64,000 nt of DNA, from positions 12,271,103 to 12,335,102 of the forward strand of contig NC_058161.1 in assembly GCF_020080835.1 (NCBI RefSeq), written 5' to 3'. This DNA is from Cotesia glomerata. Its lineage: Eukaryota; Arthropoda; Insecta; Hymenoptera; Braconidae. A model generated the notes under the pieces. The model had not been told where the DNA came from and ran no database searches. It was given only the letters and a program-made list of their open reading frames with translations. Made by a program: the position numbers and the translations under genes. This document shows, piece by piece, positions 23,024 through 35,945 of the stretch (position 1 is the first letter of the stretch; each line of letters opens with the position of its first letter).

Positions 23024-24636
23024 GTAAGCTGAAAAATAAAATGAAGGTTATTTTTTTTCAAATTCTAATCTTTATTTTATTTTTTTTTTATTTATTTATT
23101 TATTTAGTTGGTGCTAAGTGACGTGCAATAATAAATTTAAAAAAATAATAATAATAATATATAAATATATATATAGATACAAAGTGGCGAAAATTAATAT
23201 CTTATCTATATTTTAGTTATCGCGTACATTATTTGAAAGACGTCATTCGTCGTCACCCGTCACTGTTCACTTTGCAGTTTTTTTTTTTATTTTTATTTTA
23301 TTATTATTATTATTTAAAGTTTCTTAATAATTATTTATTTTATTCAAAATAAATTTAATTAAAATTTAGCAGGCGAGTTTTTAATTTGTTATAAAATTAT
23401 AAAATAAATTTTTATTAAATAATAATAATAATTATTTTTTTTTTTTAAAGTTTCTTAATAATTATTTATTTTATTTAAAATAAATTCAGTGAAAAAAATT
23501 TTATTAAAATTAGTAATTTTTTTATTTGTTATAAAATTATTTAATAAATTTTTATTAAATAATAATAATAAAAACTATTATTATTATTATTATTTAAAGT
23601 TTCTTAATAATTATTTATTTTATTGAAAATAAATTCAGTGAAAAAAATTTTATTAAAATGAGTAATTTTTTTATTTGTTATAAAATTATTAAATAAATTT
23701 TTAATAATAATTTTTTTAAGTTTCTTGATAATTATTTAAAATAATAAATTTTTTTGACATAATTTATTTCTCAAAAGATTATTAAATAAATTTTTTAATA
23801 AAAAAATAAAATTATTTTTCTAGGTTGAGTTTAAATATTGAGTATGTATGATTTAATTTACTAGTAAGTAAGATTCAAGGCCGCATGAAGGTCTCGTTCT
23901 GGTACTTTTATTTATTTGTACTCAGTCTGGCTTATGGTAGTATATAGTGTAGACTTTCTACCTGGTATGGGTTTTGTCGTAGGTCCTGGAGGTGGTAGAT
24001 AACAATTCGGATGAATTTTTATTTTAAAGTTCCTCTGTGGATTTTAAATACTTAGGTACTTATTTAAATACTTAAGTCAAGAAAAGAAAGTGCTGAAATT
24101 ATTTTTGGGGAGTTTTAAATTTTGTGATACTTAAGTTAGACAACTGTCAATTTTTTTTAATTTTTATTAATTTTTTTAATAAATAAATTTAAAAAAAAAT
24201 TGTAAAAGTTATTTTTTAGAGATAGAATATTTAAATAGATAAAATTTTATTAATAAATTTACAGTATATAATTTTTATAATATTAATCCCTGGAACTCGA
24301 TAAAAAATCACTGGAAAAAAAGTAAACAATTTACCTAGTGTGTACCAAGAATTGATTAAAAAAAAAAAATATAAATATATACTTACTTAGCTGATTAGAA
24401 TGTCATGAGCATTGATAAAATATTTTTTTATTTTGTTTGGATATTCAAATTTGGAAAATTATAATTTAATACATTTTTTTTACCTTTTTAAAAAATTAAA
24501 TTATTATTATTAAAAAATTTTATAATATTAATAATAAATTTTTATTGAAAAATAAGATTTTTTAATATTTTATTATTATTATTATTAATCAATAATTTTC
24601 ATTAATAAATAAAATTTTTCATAATTTTATCATTAT
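23024..24636 (+). repeat. STAT 5' UTR intron, first part: AT-rich tandem repeats
   Basis: About four degenerate copies of a 125-140 bp unit (TTTAAAGTTTCTTAATAATT ... TTGTTATAAAATTA) lie between 23300 and 23790. The rest is AT-rich without a recognisable gene. Confidence 0.5.
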
Positions 24637-25055
24637 TATTAATTAAAGAGTTCTATATTTCAAAGCCATTATCCCCGATCCAAATTGATGTTAGACTAAT
24701 TTTAAATTTTACATTAAATTTATTTTCACCACCTCTATTGTTGGTATGAGCACTCAATACCATCTTCGGGTGAATATATCTAATAATTAAAAATTTTTTT
24801 ATTTTTTAATTAAGATTAAGCAAAGAAGTTAATTTTTTACTCTGTGAAACTTTTTTCGGTCATCGAAAAAATAACTCGGAAAAATGCTCAGACCAGGAAT
24901 CGAACCTGAATCTTTTGGTGTAATCTTCATACAATCAAGTAGGAGATTAGAGTCTACGTATTTAAAAACATCTAAAATACATCATTAAAAATTGTCAATA
25001 TACAAGAATTACTCAGTGGGTCTTAATAAGTAACTGAATGATAGTTACGGGCAGT

Positions 25056-25128
25056 GTCTCGGATAGCTTAAGGGTAGAGCAGTTGGCGCGACATCAAAAG
25101 ATCCAAGGTTCGATTCCTGGTCTGAGCA
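25056..25128 (+). other. tRNA-like segment in the foldback element core
   Basis: An A-box-like TAGCTTAAGGGTAGAGCA and a B-box-like GGTTCGATTCC are spaced as in a tRNA gene, ending CTGGTCTGAGCA. The two ends are not complementary in the way an acceptor stem requires, so this is a pol III promoter-like or tRNA-derived module, not a functional tRNA. An inverted partial copy of the B-box half is at 24886-24925. Confidence 0.6.
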
Positions 25129-25215
25129 TTTTTCCGAGTTATTTTTTCGATGACCGAAAAAAGTTTCACAGAGTAAAAAATTAACTTCTTTGCTTAATCT
25201 TAATTAAAAAATAAA

Positions 25216-25885
25216 AAAGTTTGGAAAATCCAAAAGTGCACGCCTCATAACGCTCAATCTTTTTTTAAGAAAAAAATTAATTGTGTAATTGATTAAAAAA
25301 AAAAAATTATAATTAAGTAATTTCTTACAGAGTATTTTTTATTTTTTTTTAAATATCGGCGCCCTTTTTTCTTGTCATATGCGCACGCAGTCTAAAAAAA
25401 AAATCTAGCTTGATCAAGTGGCGCCATAGTTTTCACGTGACAAATAAGAAAAGTTCGTTTGGCTTTGTACGGTTGTATCCGTGAATTTTAATAAAAATTC
25501 AATTTAAAAAAAAATACATAAGCTAGGCCACTGATATGAAATACGGACCCAGTTTATCGAATTCTTAAACTAATAAAAAAGGTCCGGTCTTGAAATATCA
25601 ATTTGTTCGGGAGTAATCGTTGGTACATCCAAAATGGGGTGACATCCGGACGTCCACGTAAAATTTTTTTCAAAACGTTTTTTTTTTTCAAAATAGCAAC
25701 ATGAAATGATTTTAGAAAGTAAAACATGGTTTAATTTAAGTGTTTTTCGGTGTACATCGACTTATATTATTGAATTAGTGTAATATGGTTGTGATAGAGG
25801 CATTTAAAGATCACAAAATTGCTTGATCTTGACGAGTCGAGTATAAAGCACAACCTCACGCGCTTCGCGCTATGAGGCGTGCAAA
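25216..25885 (+). mobile_element. Nested GCACGCCTCATAACGC element, copy 1
   Basis: An element of about 670 bp with ends GTGCACGCCTCATAACGC and GCGCTATGAGGCGTGC interrupts the right arm of the foldback element. A second full copy is at 49962-50631. Short frames within it are not conserved enough to call. Confidence 0.7.
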
Positions 25886-26080
25886 AAATTTTTATTATTA
25901 GATATATTCACCCGAAGATGGTATTGAGTGTTCATACCAACAATAAAAGTGGTGAAAATAAATTTAGTAAATAAAAATTTAATGAAAAATTAAAAAATTA
26001 GTCTAACATCAATTTGGATCGGGGATAATGGCTTTGATTAGTAAAAACACCGATCTTTGGAAAAAATAGTAAATTATTAT

Positions 26081-26160
26081 TATTATTTAAAAAAATTCAT
26101 AATGTCAATAATAAAAAACAATAATAGTAAACTTTCATTTAAAAATAAGATTTTTCAAAA

Positions 26161-26197
<37 letters not shown>

Positions 26198-26803
26198 GGC
26201 ATTATTAATAAAAAAAATTGAATAATTTTAATAATAAAAAAAAAATATAATAAATTTTTATTTAAAATAGTTTGCTGAAAAGTATTAAAAATGAAAAAAG
26301 AATTCATATATTTAAGAAAAATTTAAAAGGGCACGTATGTAAGAATGCATCCATATGAAATAAAATTGTAACAAGAGATGATGTTATGTTAATGAAAGTA
26401 AAGTTGTAAAAACAAAATAGCAAATTGCTAATTATGAATAAATAAATGTCGACGTTCTAATTAGCAAATTGTCTAACTCCATTTTGAGAATTTTCTATTT
26501 GTAAAAAAAAAACAATTAGTTGAAAATTTATTATTACTAGAAAAAACCATTTAATATCATTAATATCTAATAGAGATATAATATTTAAGTTTGAATCATT
26601 GAAATAATTTATAATTGGATGATTGCTACCTCAAAAAGTTAAAAATCACCCTCTAAAAAATAAGAAGTTCGACAAATTGCTAATTAGACCGTCGATATAT
26701 TATTATTATTATTATTATTATATTATAAATTAAAGTTTGAAATTATCTAATCGAAAAGGATTTTTTCCAGTATCAATAACTCGCTAAAAAAATCTAAAAA
26801 AAA
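26081..26803 (+). other. End of the STAT 5' UTR intron and start of the coding exon
   Basis: AT-rich with an ATT run at 26164-26200. A consensus acceptor (TTTTTTCCAG) ends at 26770, leaving 33 bases of leader before the STAT ATG. Confidence 0.5.
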
Positions 26804-28630
26804 ATGGCGTTGTGGGCAAAAGCGCAACAACTCCCTCAAGAAGCGTTGCAGCAGATAAGATCAGTTTACGGTGAGCATTTTCCAATCGAGGTGCGTCACT
26901 TCCTAGCGGCATGGATCGAGGAAAAAATGTGGGCGGACATAGAGCCAGACAATCCTCAGCACGAGCCTTACATATCCGGCCTAATCGGTTCCTTGATCCA
27001 GGAACTGGAGTCAAAAGCCGCTTCTTTGCAAACTGAGGATTTATTCCTGACAAAGTTGAAGCTTATGGAGGCGGCTAAGATGTTCCGGCAGCGTTACAAC
27101 ACGAACCCTACGACATTATTCCGGATAATCAGACACTGTCTTGGAACGGAGATGAAGTTAGTGGCTCAAGTTGAGAATTTAGGCGGTGCATTGATGAGCA
27201 TGGCTCACGGAAGAGTCGGAATGATGGTTGGAGACTCTGTTACTGAAATTGCCCAGCAAGTGGAGGCTCTGCGCAGAAGAACTCAAGAGACTGGAGAAGA
27301 TTTGAGGAAGATGGAGCAAGAGCAGGAAGCTTTTGCGATTTCTTACCACGAGTGCACGAAATTAAACGCTCACTTGCAGCAATTGGCGACTCATCCGCAA
27401 AATCAGCAGAGCATTGACGCCGAGAAGAAGATCCGAAGGCAAAAAGAGCAGCAGGAACAATTGCTGAACCACAAGGTGGCTAATCTAATGCAACTCAGGC
27501 TCACTCTAGCGGACAAACTCAAGGACACCATCACCAAGTTGAACAGCTTGCAGTCTAAAGTTCTTGATGATGAGCTTATTCGTTGGAAAAGAGACCAGCA
27601 GCTTGCGGGAAATGGTGCGCCTTTTAATTCCACTTTAGATTCTATTCAAGAGTGGTGCGAGAGTCTCGCCGAACTTATTTGGCTCAACAGACAGCAGATC
27701 AAAGAAGCTGAAAGGTTGAAACTTAAGTTGGCGCTGGATCCGCCAGGGGTTCAGGATATTTTGCCGCAGTTGAACTCGTCCATTACTCAGCTTCTTAGTT
27801 CGTTGGTTACTAGCACTTTTATTATTGAGAAACAACCGCCGCAGGTTATGAAGACTAATACCAGGTTTACCAGCACTGTTAGGCTTCTTGTTGGTGGGAA
27901 GCTTAATGTTCATATGACGCCTCCACAGGTTAGTTATTTTTATTTTTATTTTTATTATTATTAATAAAAAATTCCATAATTTCAATAATAAAAAACAACA
28001 ATAATAAATTTTCATTTAAAAAATAAGATTTTTTTAGATTTTACTATTATTATTAATGGAAAAATTTCAAATTTTTATTATTGAAGAAATAATAATATCA
28101 AGATTTTTTGAAAATTTATTATTATTATTAATAAAAAATTTCATAACTTCAACAATAAAAAAAAATAAATTTTCATTAAAAAAATAAGATTTTTTAATAT
28201 TTTACTATCATTATTATTAATGAAAAAATTTCAAATTTTTATTATTGAAGAAATAATAATAATATCAAGATTTTTTGAAAATTCATTATTATTATTATTA
28301 ATAAAAAATTTCATAATTTTAACAATAAAAAAAAATAAATTTTCATTAAAAAAATAAGATTTTTTAATATTTTACTATTATTATTAATGGAAAAATTTCA
28401 AATTTTTATTATTGAAGAAATAATAATATCAAGATTTTTTGAAAATTTATTATTATTATTAAATTATTATTATTAATAAAAAAATTCCATAATTTCAATG
28501 ATAAAAAACAACAATAATAAATTTTCATTAAAAAATAAGATTTTTTAATATTTTACTATTATTATTAATGGAAAAATTTCAAATTTTTATTATTGAAGAA
28601 ATAAAATAATAATATCAAGATTTTTTGAAA

Positions 28631-28670
<40 letters not shown>

Positions 28671-31600
28671 AAAAAAATTCTATAATTTCAATGACAAAAA
28701 ACAACAATAATAAATTTTCATTAAAAAAATAAGATTTTTTAAGATTTAACTATTATTATTAATGAAAAAATTTCAAATTTTTATTATTAAAGAAATAATG
28801 ATAATAATATCAAGATTTTTTAAAAATTCATTATTATTATTAATAAAAAATTTCATAATTTCAAAAATAAAAAAAAATAAATTTTCATTAAAAAAATAAG
28901 ATTTTTTAATATTTTACTATTATTATTATTATTATTATTACTATTATTATTATTGTTATTGTTATGATTATTATTATCAATGAAAAAATTTTAAGTTTTT
29001 ATTAATGAAGAAATAATATCAAGATTTTTTTAAATTCAATATTATTATTATTATTATTGATTTTTAATTTAAATTAAAATAGATGGAATAAAAATAAGTG
29101 TGAAGGTAACTAAGTATAAAATTATCGCAAAAATATGGTCCTCGATTCCTTAATGGTTGAAAAATTAAATTGCGCGAAGCGCGCAATTTAAATTCCTAGT
29201 TATTCTTACTATTGATTAAAAATTTTTATTAATTATTGAAAATAATTAAAGGTAGGAAAAAACATTATGGTTATATTTTTATCTAAAAGATGGTAGAAAA
29301 AAATGTAACATTAATTTTTTTTATAAAAATTTAATTAAAAAATGAAATAATTAATTTTTGAATTTTTTAAAAATATTACAAAAATAAATTTTTCAAAAGC
29401 ATGCTACGCCATTTATTGACAATATACTTAATTATTCAAATTTTGAGGGGATTTTTTTAAGTTGTAGAGTTTGGCGCAACGAGCAAAGAGTGTGTTCTAA
29501 AATACGAAGCGTAGAAATTGCTTTATCCACTAAATTAATCAATGATTACGATGAAAAATTAACTAATACAGCGAAAATATTAAATTTTAATAAAAAAAGT
29601 AGTATTTATTTTATCAAAATTAAAAAGTTTGATCAAAAAATGAAGTAACTAATTTGTTATTTATTAAAAACTTGTATTTTTTTTTTTTTTATTATTTAAA
29701 CAAACATAAAAAAGAAACTTTTAAAGGGCTTACAACGCCATCTGTTGATAATATATTTAACTATAAAATTATGGAGGGGGTATATGACGCTGTAAGTGGT
29801 TAGTAAACGAGCAAAGAGTGTATTTTAAAACACGAAGCGCAGAAAATGCTTTTTTTTTACTAAATTAATTCATAAAAATTTTTTTTTTTATACAAATAAT
29901 TTTTTTTTAAGAAAGAATTTTTCAAAAATATTAAATAATTATTTTTTCAGTCCAAAAAATTAAAAAAAATTCTAAATTATTTTTTATGCAAAAAAAATTA
30001 CTTAAAAATTTTTAGTTATTTTTTTTTTGGGTCAAAAAAATTTTAAAAAATTCTAAATAATTTTTTTAGACAAAAAAAGTCATCTAAAATTACTTAAAAA
30101 TTCTAAATAATTTTTTTAGACAGTAAAAATGATCAATAATTAACAAATAAAGTAAAAATATAAAAAATTGTAATTAAAAATTAATATTTTTAGGTAAAAG
30201 TAAGCATAATAAGTGAAGCGCAAGCAAACAGCTTACTAAAAAGCGACAAGATGGCAAAAAGCGGAGAAGCTAGCGGGGAAATTCTAAACAACACCGGAAC
30301 AATGGAGTACCACCAAGCGACGCGCCAGCTGAGCGTGAGTTTCCGTAACATGCAGCTGAAGAAAATAAAGCGAGCTGAGAAAAAAGGAACCGAGTCGGTG
30401 ATGGACGAGAAGTTCTCGCTGCTGTTCCAGTCGCAGTTCAGCGTCGGAGGAGGGGAGCTGGTCTTCCAAGTCTGGACGCTGAGCCTCCCAGTGGTGGTGA
30501 TCGTCCACGGGAACCAGGAGCCGCACGCGTGGGCGACCGTCACCTGGGACAACGCGTTCGCGGAACCGGGCCGCGTTCCTTTCGCAGTTCCCGACAAAGT
30601 TCCCTGGGCGCAAGTCGCCGAGGCGCTCAATGTCAAATTCAAGTCCGCGACCGGGAGACACCTCATGGAGGACAACTTGAGGTTCCTCGCGGAGAAGGCC
30701 TTCAGAGGCGGGTACCCTGGCGACCAAGATTACTCCAACTTGATGCTAAGCTGGGCTCAGTTCTGCAAGGAACCTCTGCCTGAGAGGAACTTCACCTTCT
30801 GGGAGTGGTTCTACGCCGTGATGAAGCTTACTAGAGAACACCTACGTGGTCCTTGGACTGAAGGATTCATATTGGGCTTCGTTAGGAAGAAACAAGCTGA
30901 AGAGATGCTCGCCAGCTGTCCCAGTGGCACTTTCTTGATGAGGTTCTCTGATTCTGAGCTTGGAGGGGTCACTATTGCCTGGGTTGGAGGTCAGTTTTTT
31001 TATTTTTAGATAAAAAATTCATTTATTTTATTAGTTTCTTTTTAGATAGTTTGTTAGTAAGTGCTTTTAATTAATTAATTAATTAATTAAATTAATTTAA
31101 GTGCTTTAAAATAATTAATTTAATCAATTAATAAAATTAATTTAAGTGCTTCAATTAAATTAATTTAAGTGCTTTAAAATAATTAATTTAATCAATTAAT
31201 TAAATTAATTTAAGTGCTTTTAAATAATTAATTGAATTAATTTAAGTGCTTTTAATTAAATAATTAATTAAATTAATTTAAGTGCTTTAAATAATTGATT
31301 TAATTAATTTAAGTGCTTTTAAATAATTAAATAAAGTAATTTTAAATAATTAAATCAATTAATTTAAGTGCTTTTAAATAATTAATTAAATTAATTTTAG
31401 TGCTTTTAAATAATTAATTAAATTGCTTCTAATTAAGTAATTAAATTAATTTAAGTGCTTTTAGATAATTAATTAATTTGAGTGATTTTAAATAATTGAT
31501 TAAATTAATTTAAGTGCTTTTAAATAATTAATTTATTTAATTGATTTAAGTAATTAATTTTTTAATGATTTTTTTTTTAGATCAAACTGGAGTGTTTATG

Positions 31601-34294
31601 CTACAGCCATTTACCAGCAAGGACTTTGCTATTCGTTCGCTCGCTGATCGAGTTTCTGATTTGCAACATTTACTTTATTTATATCCTGATATTTCTAAGG
31701 ATCAAGCGTTTGCGCGATACTACACGCCATTTACGGGTAAAATTTTATAATTAATATTTTTAAGATTTCTTTATTATTAAAACAGTGCAATTATTGATAG
31801 TAAATTGAAAAAATCTCGACATTCATCAAGAGCTTTCATTTGAGTACCCACATGATTTTTTGATATATTTTTCATATATACATATATGTGATATATATAA
31901 ATATATGAAATATATGAAAATTTGATGTGGGTACTCAAATGAAAGGTCTCGATGAGTGTAATGTCAGGATGAGCTTATATCTTTAAAAATGTAAGTAATT
32001 TGGAAATTATATTGTATTTTGTCAACTTATGATATTTTTTAAGATATAAACTCATCATGATGTTACACTCATCAAGAGCTTTCATTTGAGTACCCACATG
32101 GCTTTTTGATATATTTTTCATATATACATATATGTGATATATATAAATATATGAAATATATGAAAAATTGATGTGGGTACTCAAATGAAAGGTCTCGATG
32201 AGTGTAAGGTCAGGATGAGCTTATATCTTTAAAAATGTCAATAGTTAACTAGATACAAGGTCATTTCTTAATTACTGACATTTTTAAAGATATAAGCTCA
32301 TCTTGACATTACATTCATCAAGACCTTTCATTTGAGTACATACATGCACTTTTGATATATTTTTCATATATACATATATATAATATATATAGATATATAA
32401 AATATATGAAAAATTGATGTGGGTACTCAAATTAAAGGTCTCGATGAGTGTAACATCGGGATGAGCTTATATCTTTGAAAATGTCAATAGTTCACGAGAT
32501 ACAAGGTCATTTCTTAATTATGTATCCTGGAGACAAAATTTTTCTTATTCTCTTAATAATATAGATTATTATTGTTTTTTATCATTGAAATTATTATTAT
32601 TATTTCTAATAAAAAATTTTTGATAATTAATTTTCCAGAGAGTCAACCGACGTCAAACAACGGCTACGTAAAGCCCCTTTTAGTGACCCACGTGCCAGGA
32701 TGGGGTGGCCCGGGAGGTGGCGGCTCGACACCCTCCCACTCATCAGTAATCGGCGTGGGAAGCAACCAAGGTCACGGTAGTTACCCCGCGACGCCCTCGA
32801 ATATGTTCCAAGCGCACAGCCCCGACACTTCTGTTCGTGATACTCCGTCTGTTGCATCCAGGTCAGTTCCTTGGATGTAGCTAAATCGATTCGTATTTCT
32901 CTGATTTAATAAATTAATTCAATTAATTATTTACATTATGCTTAATTTTTATTTTAAAAATACTCGGAATTTTTTTATAATTATTTTTATTTTTTTATTT
33001 TGTTTTATTTTTCCGAGTATTTTTAATATAAGAAGTATTTTTAGGAAAAAGTATTTTTAACAGACATTTAATTTTTTTTTTTTTTATTAAAAAAAAAAAT
33101 CTTTTTTAACAATTTTAAATATTTTTTTTTTGAAAAAAAAAATTTATTAAAAAATTCCTATCAATTTTTTTTTGTTAAAAAAATTTTATTCAAAATTCTA
33201 ATTAATTTTTTTTTTAACAAAAAAAATTTTAATTAATTTTTTTTTTTTTTTAATTTTATTAAAAATTCTAATTAATTTTTTTTTTAACAAAAAAAATTTC
33301 AATTAATTTTTTTTTATTAAAAAAATTTTATTCAAAATTCTAATTAATTTTTTTTTTAACAAAAAAAATTTTAATTAATTTTTTTTAACAAAAAAATTTT
33401 AATTAATTTTTTTTTATCAAAAAAATAAAAAAAAAAATTCTACTTAATTTTTTTTTATCAAAAAAAATTCTAAAATAATTTTTTTAAATGTCTGTTATAT
33501 AATACAAAAATAAGCAGAACGTTAAAAATTATATTTAAAAAAATAAAAAATTCGCACAAATAATAAAAAAAAATCTGCTATTTTTGTATATTACATTGAT
33601 ATTAATAACAGTAATTTTTGATACTGAATTTACAAATTTTTTATACACATTTATTTTATCTAAACTAAGTAGATATAAAAAAAAAAAAAAAAAAAAAAAA
33701 GCGATAAATTTGAACAAGTATTAAAAAAATAAAAAAATTGTACCGAAAAATATATTTATCGCCTCAATATAAAATCGCTTCGGGTCATCTAAAAAAATCA
33801 ATTAAAAAAAAATAATAATAATAATAAATTAACTAAGGCCTGGAGCTAGCCGGTACAACCACATATTTTTAGTATTTCAATTTTATAAAAAAAAAAAAAA
33901 CAGGACGCAACTCCAATTTATAAACTGGCAATCGTTATTTAATAATAAATAAAATCCGTCCGCGCTTGTGGTTGTTTTTTTTTGGTCGTATCGGCTAATC
34001 CGGCTTGAAATAAATAATAATAATAAAAAAATAATTTAGAAAAAAATTTTTTTTTAAATAAAAATTAATAAAATAAATTTAGATTGCCAGAATAATTAAT
34101 TGGGGTTGTGTTTCTGGTACAGTTACGCTCCGGGACTGGGTCAATCTTCAAATCCTGGAGACCGTCCTGGAGAAATGGACTACTCGGACCTTATGGTCCA
34201 CTCTGAGATGCCGCCAATTGATGAAAATCTCGCCCTCGACCCACTCAATGGATTTGGATTCAATGAATTTATGCAATCGTACAAACCACAATAA
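26804..34294 (+). CDS. Stat92E: STAT transcription factor (Stat92E orthologue)
   Basis: Exons 26804-27928, 30194-30989, 31581-31736, 32639-32861 and 34123-34294 join in frame to 823 residues. Order: STAT N-terminal interaction domain (MALWAKAQQLPQEALQQIRS), a four-helix coiled coil (about 130-310), DNA-binding domain (TSTVRLLVGGKLNVHMTPPQ continuing into VKVSIISEAQANSLL), linker, an SH2 domain whose phosphate-binding strand is GTFLMRFSDSELGG, and the activating tyrosine at about residue 702 in NNGYVKPLL. The acidic tail (DYSDLMVHSEMPPIDENL) is a likely transactivation segment. It is the JAK-STAT effector: phosphorylated at membrane receptors, it dimerises through SH2 and enters the nucleus. 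If the donor after 32861 is not used, translation would end seven residues later at TAG 32878-32880, giving a shorter form without the acidic tail. Confidence 0.96.
27945..29065 (+). repeat. AT-rich tandem repeat in STAT intron
   Basis: About six copies of a 150-220 bp unit containing AAAAATAAGATTTTTTAATA, TTTCAAATTTTTATTATTGA and AATATCAAGATTTTTT, separated by ATT runs of variable length. Confidence 0.8.
29165..29200 (+). mobile_element. Second Helitron-type 3' end
   Basis: A perfect hairpin with arms AAATTGCGCG and CGCGCAATTT is followed by AAATTC and CTAG at 29196-29199, then T. The layout matches the ends of clusters 6 and 10, but the hairpin sequence is unrelated. The rest of the element was not delimited. 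Confidence 0.45.
29400..29852 (+). repeat. CGCCATCTGTTG / TATATGACG dispersed module, copies A and B
   Basis: Copy B (29732-29850) reads from ACAACGCCATCTGTTG through GGAGGGGGTATATGACG and GTAAACGAGCAAAGAGTGTA to CACGAAGCGCAGAAAATGC. Copy A (29403-29521) is a degenerate version. Two better-preserved copies lie at 45734-45853 and 46481-46597. Confidence 0.7.
31045..31570 (+). repeat. TTAATTTAAGTGCTTTTAAA minisatellite in STAT intron
   Basis: A unit of roughly 35-55 bp, ATTAATTTAAGTGCTTTTAA, is repeated more than ten times and fills almost the entire intron before the exon at 31581. Confidence 0.85.
31806..32548 (-). mobile_element. Helitron-like palindromic repeat cluster 7 (STAT intron)
   Basis: Reverse orientation. 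Three palindromic units end at the left-end block, which reads here as TATGTATCCTGGAGACAAAA. Confidence 0.75.
32881..34122 (+). other. Last STAT intron, poly-A/poly-T rich
   Basis: From 33060 to 33500 degenerate copies of an A/T unit (ATTCTAATTAATTTTTTTTT) form inverted strings. No gene or RNA was recognised. Confidence 0.5.
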
Positions 34295-34576
34295 TAATTA
34301 TTATTATAACTATTTTTTTTTAGTAATTAAGATTAAGACTATTAGACTATTGCTATTTCTTTTTTCTCTTTTAATATTAATATTAATATTGTTATTATTA
34401 TATTTAGATTTAATTTTATTTATAAAACAAACGTATGCTAGTGTATATACAGTTTGCACACCAAAATAATTACTTTTACTTTGTATTTTAGATAACACTC
34501 TGGATAAGTTGGTTACTTTTTACGGGGAAGAGTTTTTGTTTTTTTTGGAAATTATTATTATTATTGAAACTTTTAA

Positions 34577-35945
34577 GATAACTAACAATATGGCAGTCAC
34601 TTCGTGACTGCCATAGTGAACTATATATAAATTAAATTTTGCTTTTGAAATAATGATTTTTGTTAAATTGCACTGTACTTTGTTAAATATTGATGTTTTT
34701 AAAGATATATGCTCATCATGATCTTACACTCATCAAGAGCTTTCATTTGAGTACCCACATGCATTTTTGATATATTTTTCATATATACATATATATAATA
34801 TATATAAATATATAAAAAATATGAAAAATTAATGTGGGTACTTAAATGAAAGGTCTCAATGAGTGGATTATCAGGATGAGTTTATATCTTTAAAAATGTT
34901 AATAGTTCTCAAAATACAACGTAATTTCTTAATTACTGACTTTTTTAAAGATATAAGCTCATTCTGATGTTACACTCATCAAGAGCTTTCATTTGAGTAC
35001 CCACATGCATTTTTGATATATTTTTCATATATACATATATATAGTATATATAAATATATAAAATATATGAAAAATTGATGTGGGTACTCAAATGAAAGGT
35101 CTCAATGAGTGGATTATCAGGATGAGTTTAAAAATGTTAATAGTTCTCAAGATACAACGTAATTTCTTAATTACTGACTTTTTTAAAGACATAAACTCAT
35201 TCTGATGTTACACTCATCAAGAGCTTTCATTTGAGTACCCACATGCATTTTTGATATATTTTTCATATATACATATATATAGTATATATAAATATATAAA
35301 ATATATGAAAAGTTGATGTGGGTACTCAAATGAAAGGTCTCAATGAGTGGATTATCAGGATGAGTTTATATCTTTAAAAATGTTAATAGTTCTCAAAATA
35401 CAACGTAATTTCTTAATTATTGACTTTTTTAAAGACATAAGCTCATTCTGATGTTACACTCATCAAGAGCTTTCATTTGAGTACCCACATGCATTTTTGA
35501 TATATTTTTCATATATACATATATATAGTATATATAAATATATAAAATATATGAAAAATTGATGTGGGTACTTAAATGAAAGGTCTCAATGAGTGGATTA
35601 TCAGGATGAGTTTATATCTTTAAAAATGTTAATAGTTCTCAAAATACAACGTAATTTCTTAATTACTGACTTTTTTAAAGATATAAGCTCATTCTGACAT
35701 TAAACTAATCAAGAGCTTTAATTTGAGTACCCACATGCATTTTTGATATATTTTTCATATGTACATATATATAATATATATAAATATATAAATATATAAA
35801 ATATATGAAAAATTGATGTGGGTACTCAAATGAAAGGTCTTAATGATTGTAATGTTGGGATGAGCTTATATTTTTGAAAATATCAATTGTTCACGAGATA
35901 CAAGGTCATTTCTTCATTATATATCCTGGATACAAAATTTTTCTT
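34577..35945 (-). mobile_element. STAT 3' flank with Helitron-like cluster 8
   Basis: Reverse orientation. Hairpin GGCAGTCAC / GTGACTGCC at 34592-34612 is followed on the minus strand by TTAGT where other copies have CTAGT. Five units follow. Those around 34920-35650 are close to identical, including the changed arm end CAATGAGTGGATTATCAGGA, which marks a recently amplified subfamily. Confidence 0.78.

Larger units (their letters stand above)
24637..26080. mobile_element. Foldback element, copy 1, with a nested element and tRNA-like core
   Basis: The left arm (about 24645-24915) is mirrored by right-arm pieces at about 25115-25210 and 25886-26045; the gap between them is a separate inserted element. 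Landmarks are GCCATTATCCCCGATC, CTTCGGGTGAATATATCTAA and TTTTTTCGGTCATCGAAAAA. The left end is preceded by TTAA. The centre carries a tRNA-like segment. A more compact copy lies at 48054-48660. Confidence 0.75.

Noticed and set aside
25056..25128. Functional tRNA gene
   Set aside because: A and B boxes are present but the ends cannot form an acceptor stem and the copy sits inside a repeated foldback element.
30190..30783. Long antisense and +1 frames over STAT exon 2
   Set aside because: GC-rich coding exon shadows; the STAT frame has clear DNA-binding, linker and SH2 sequence.
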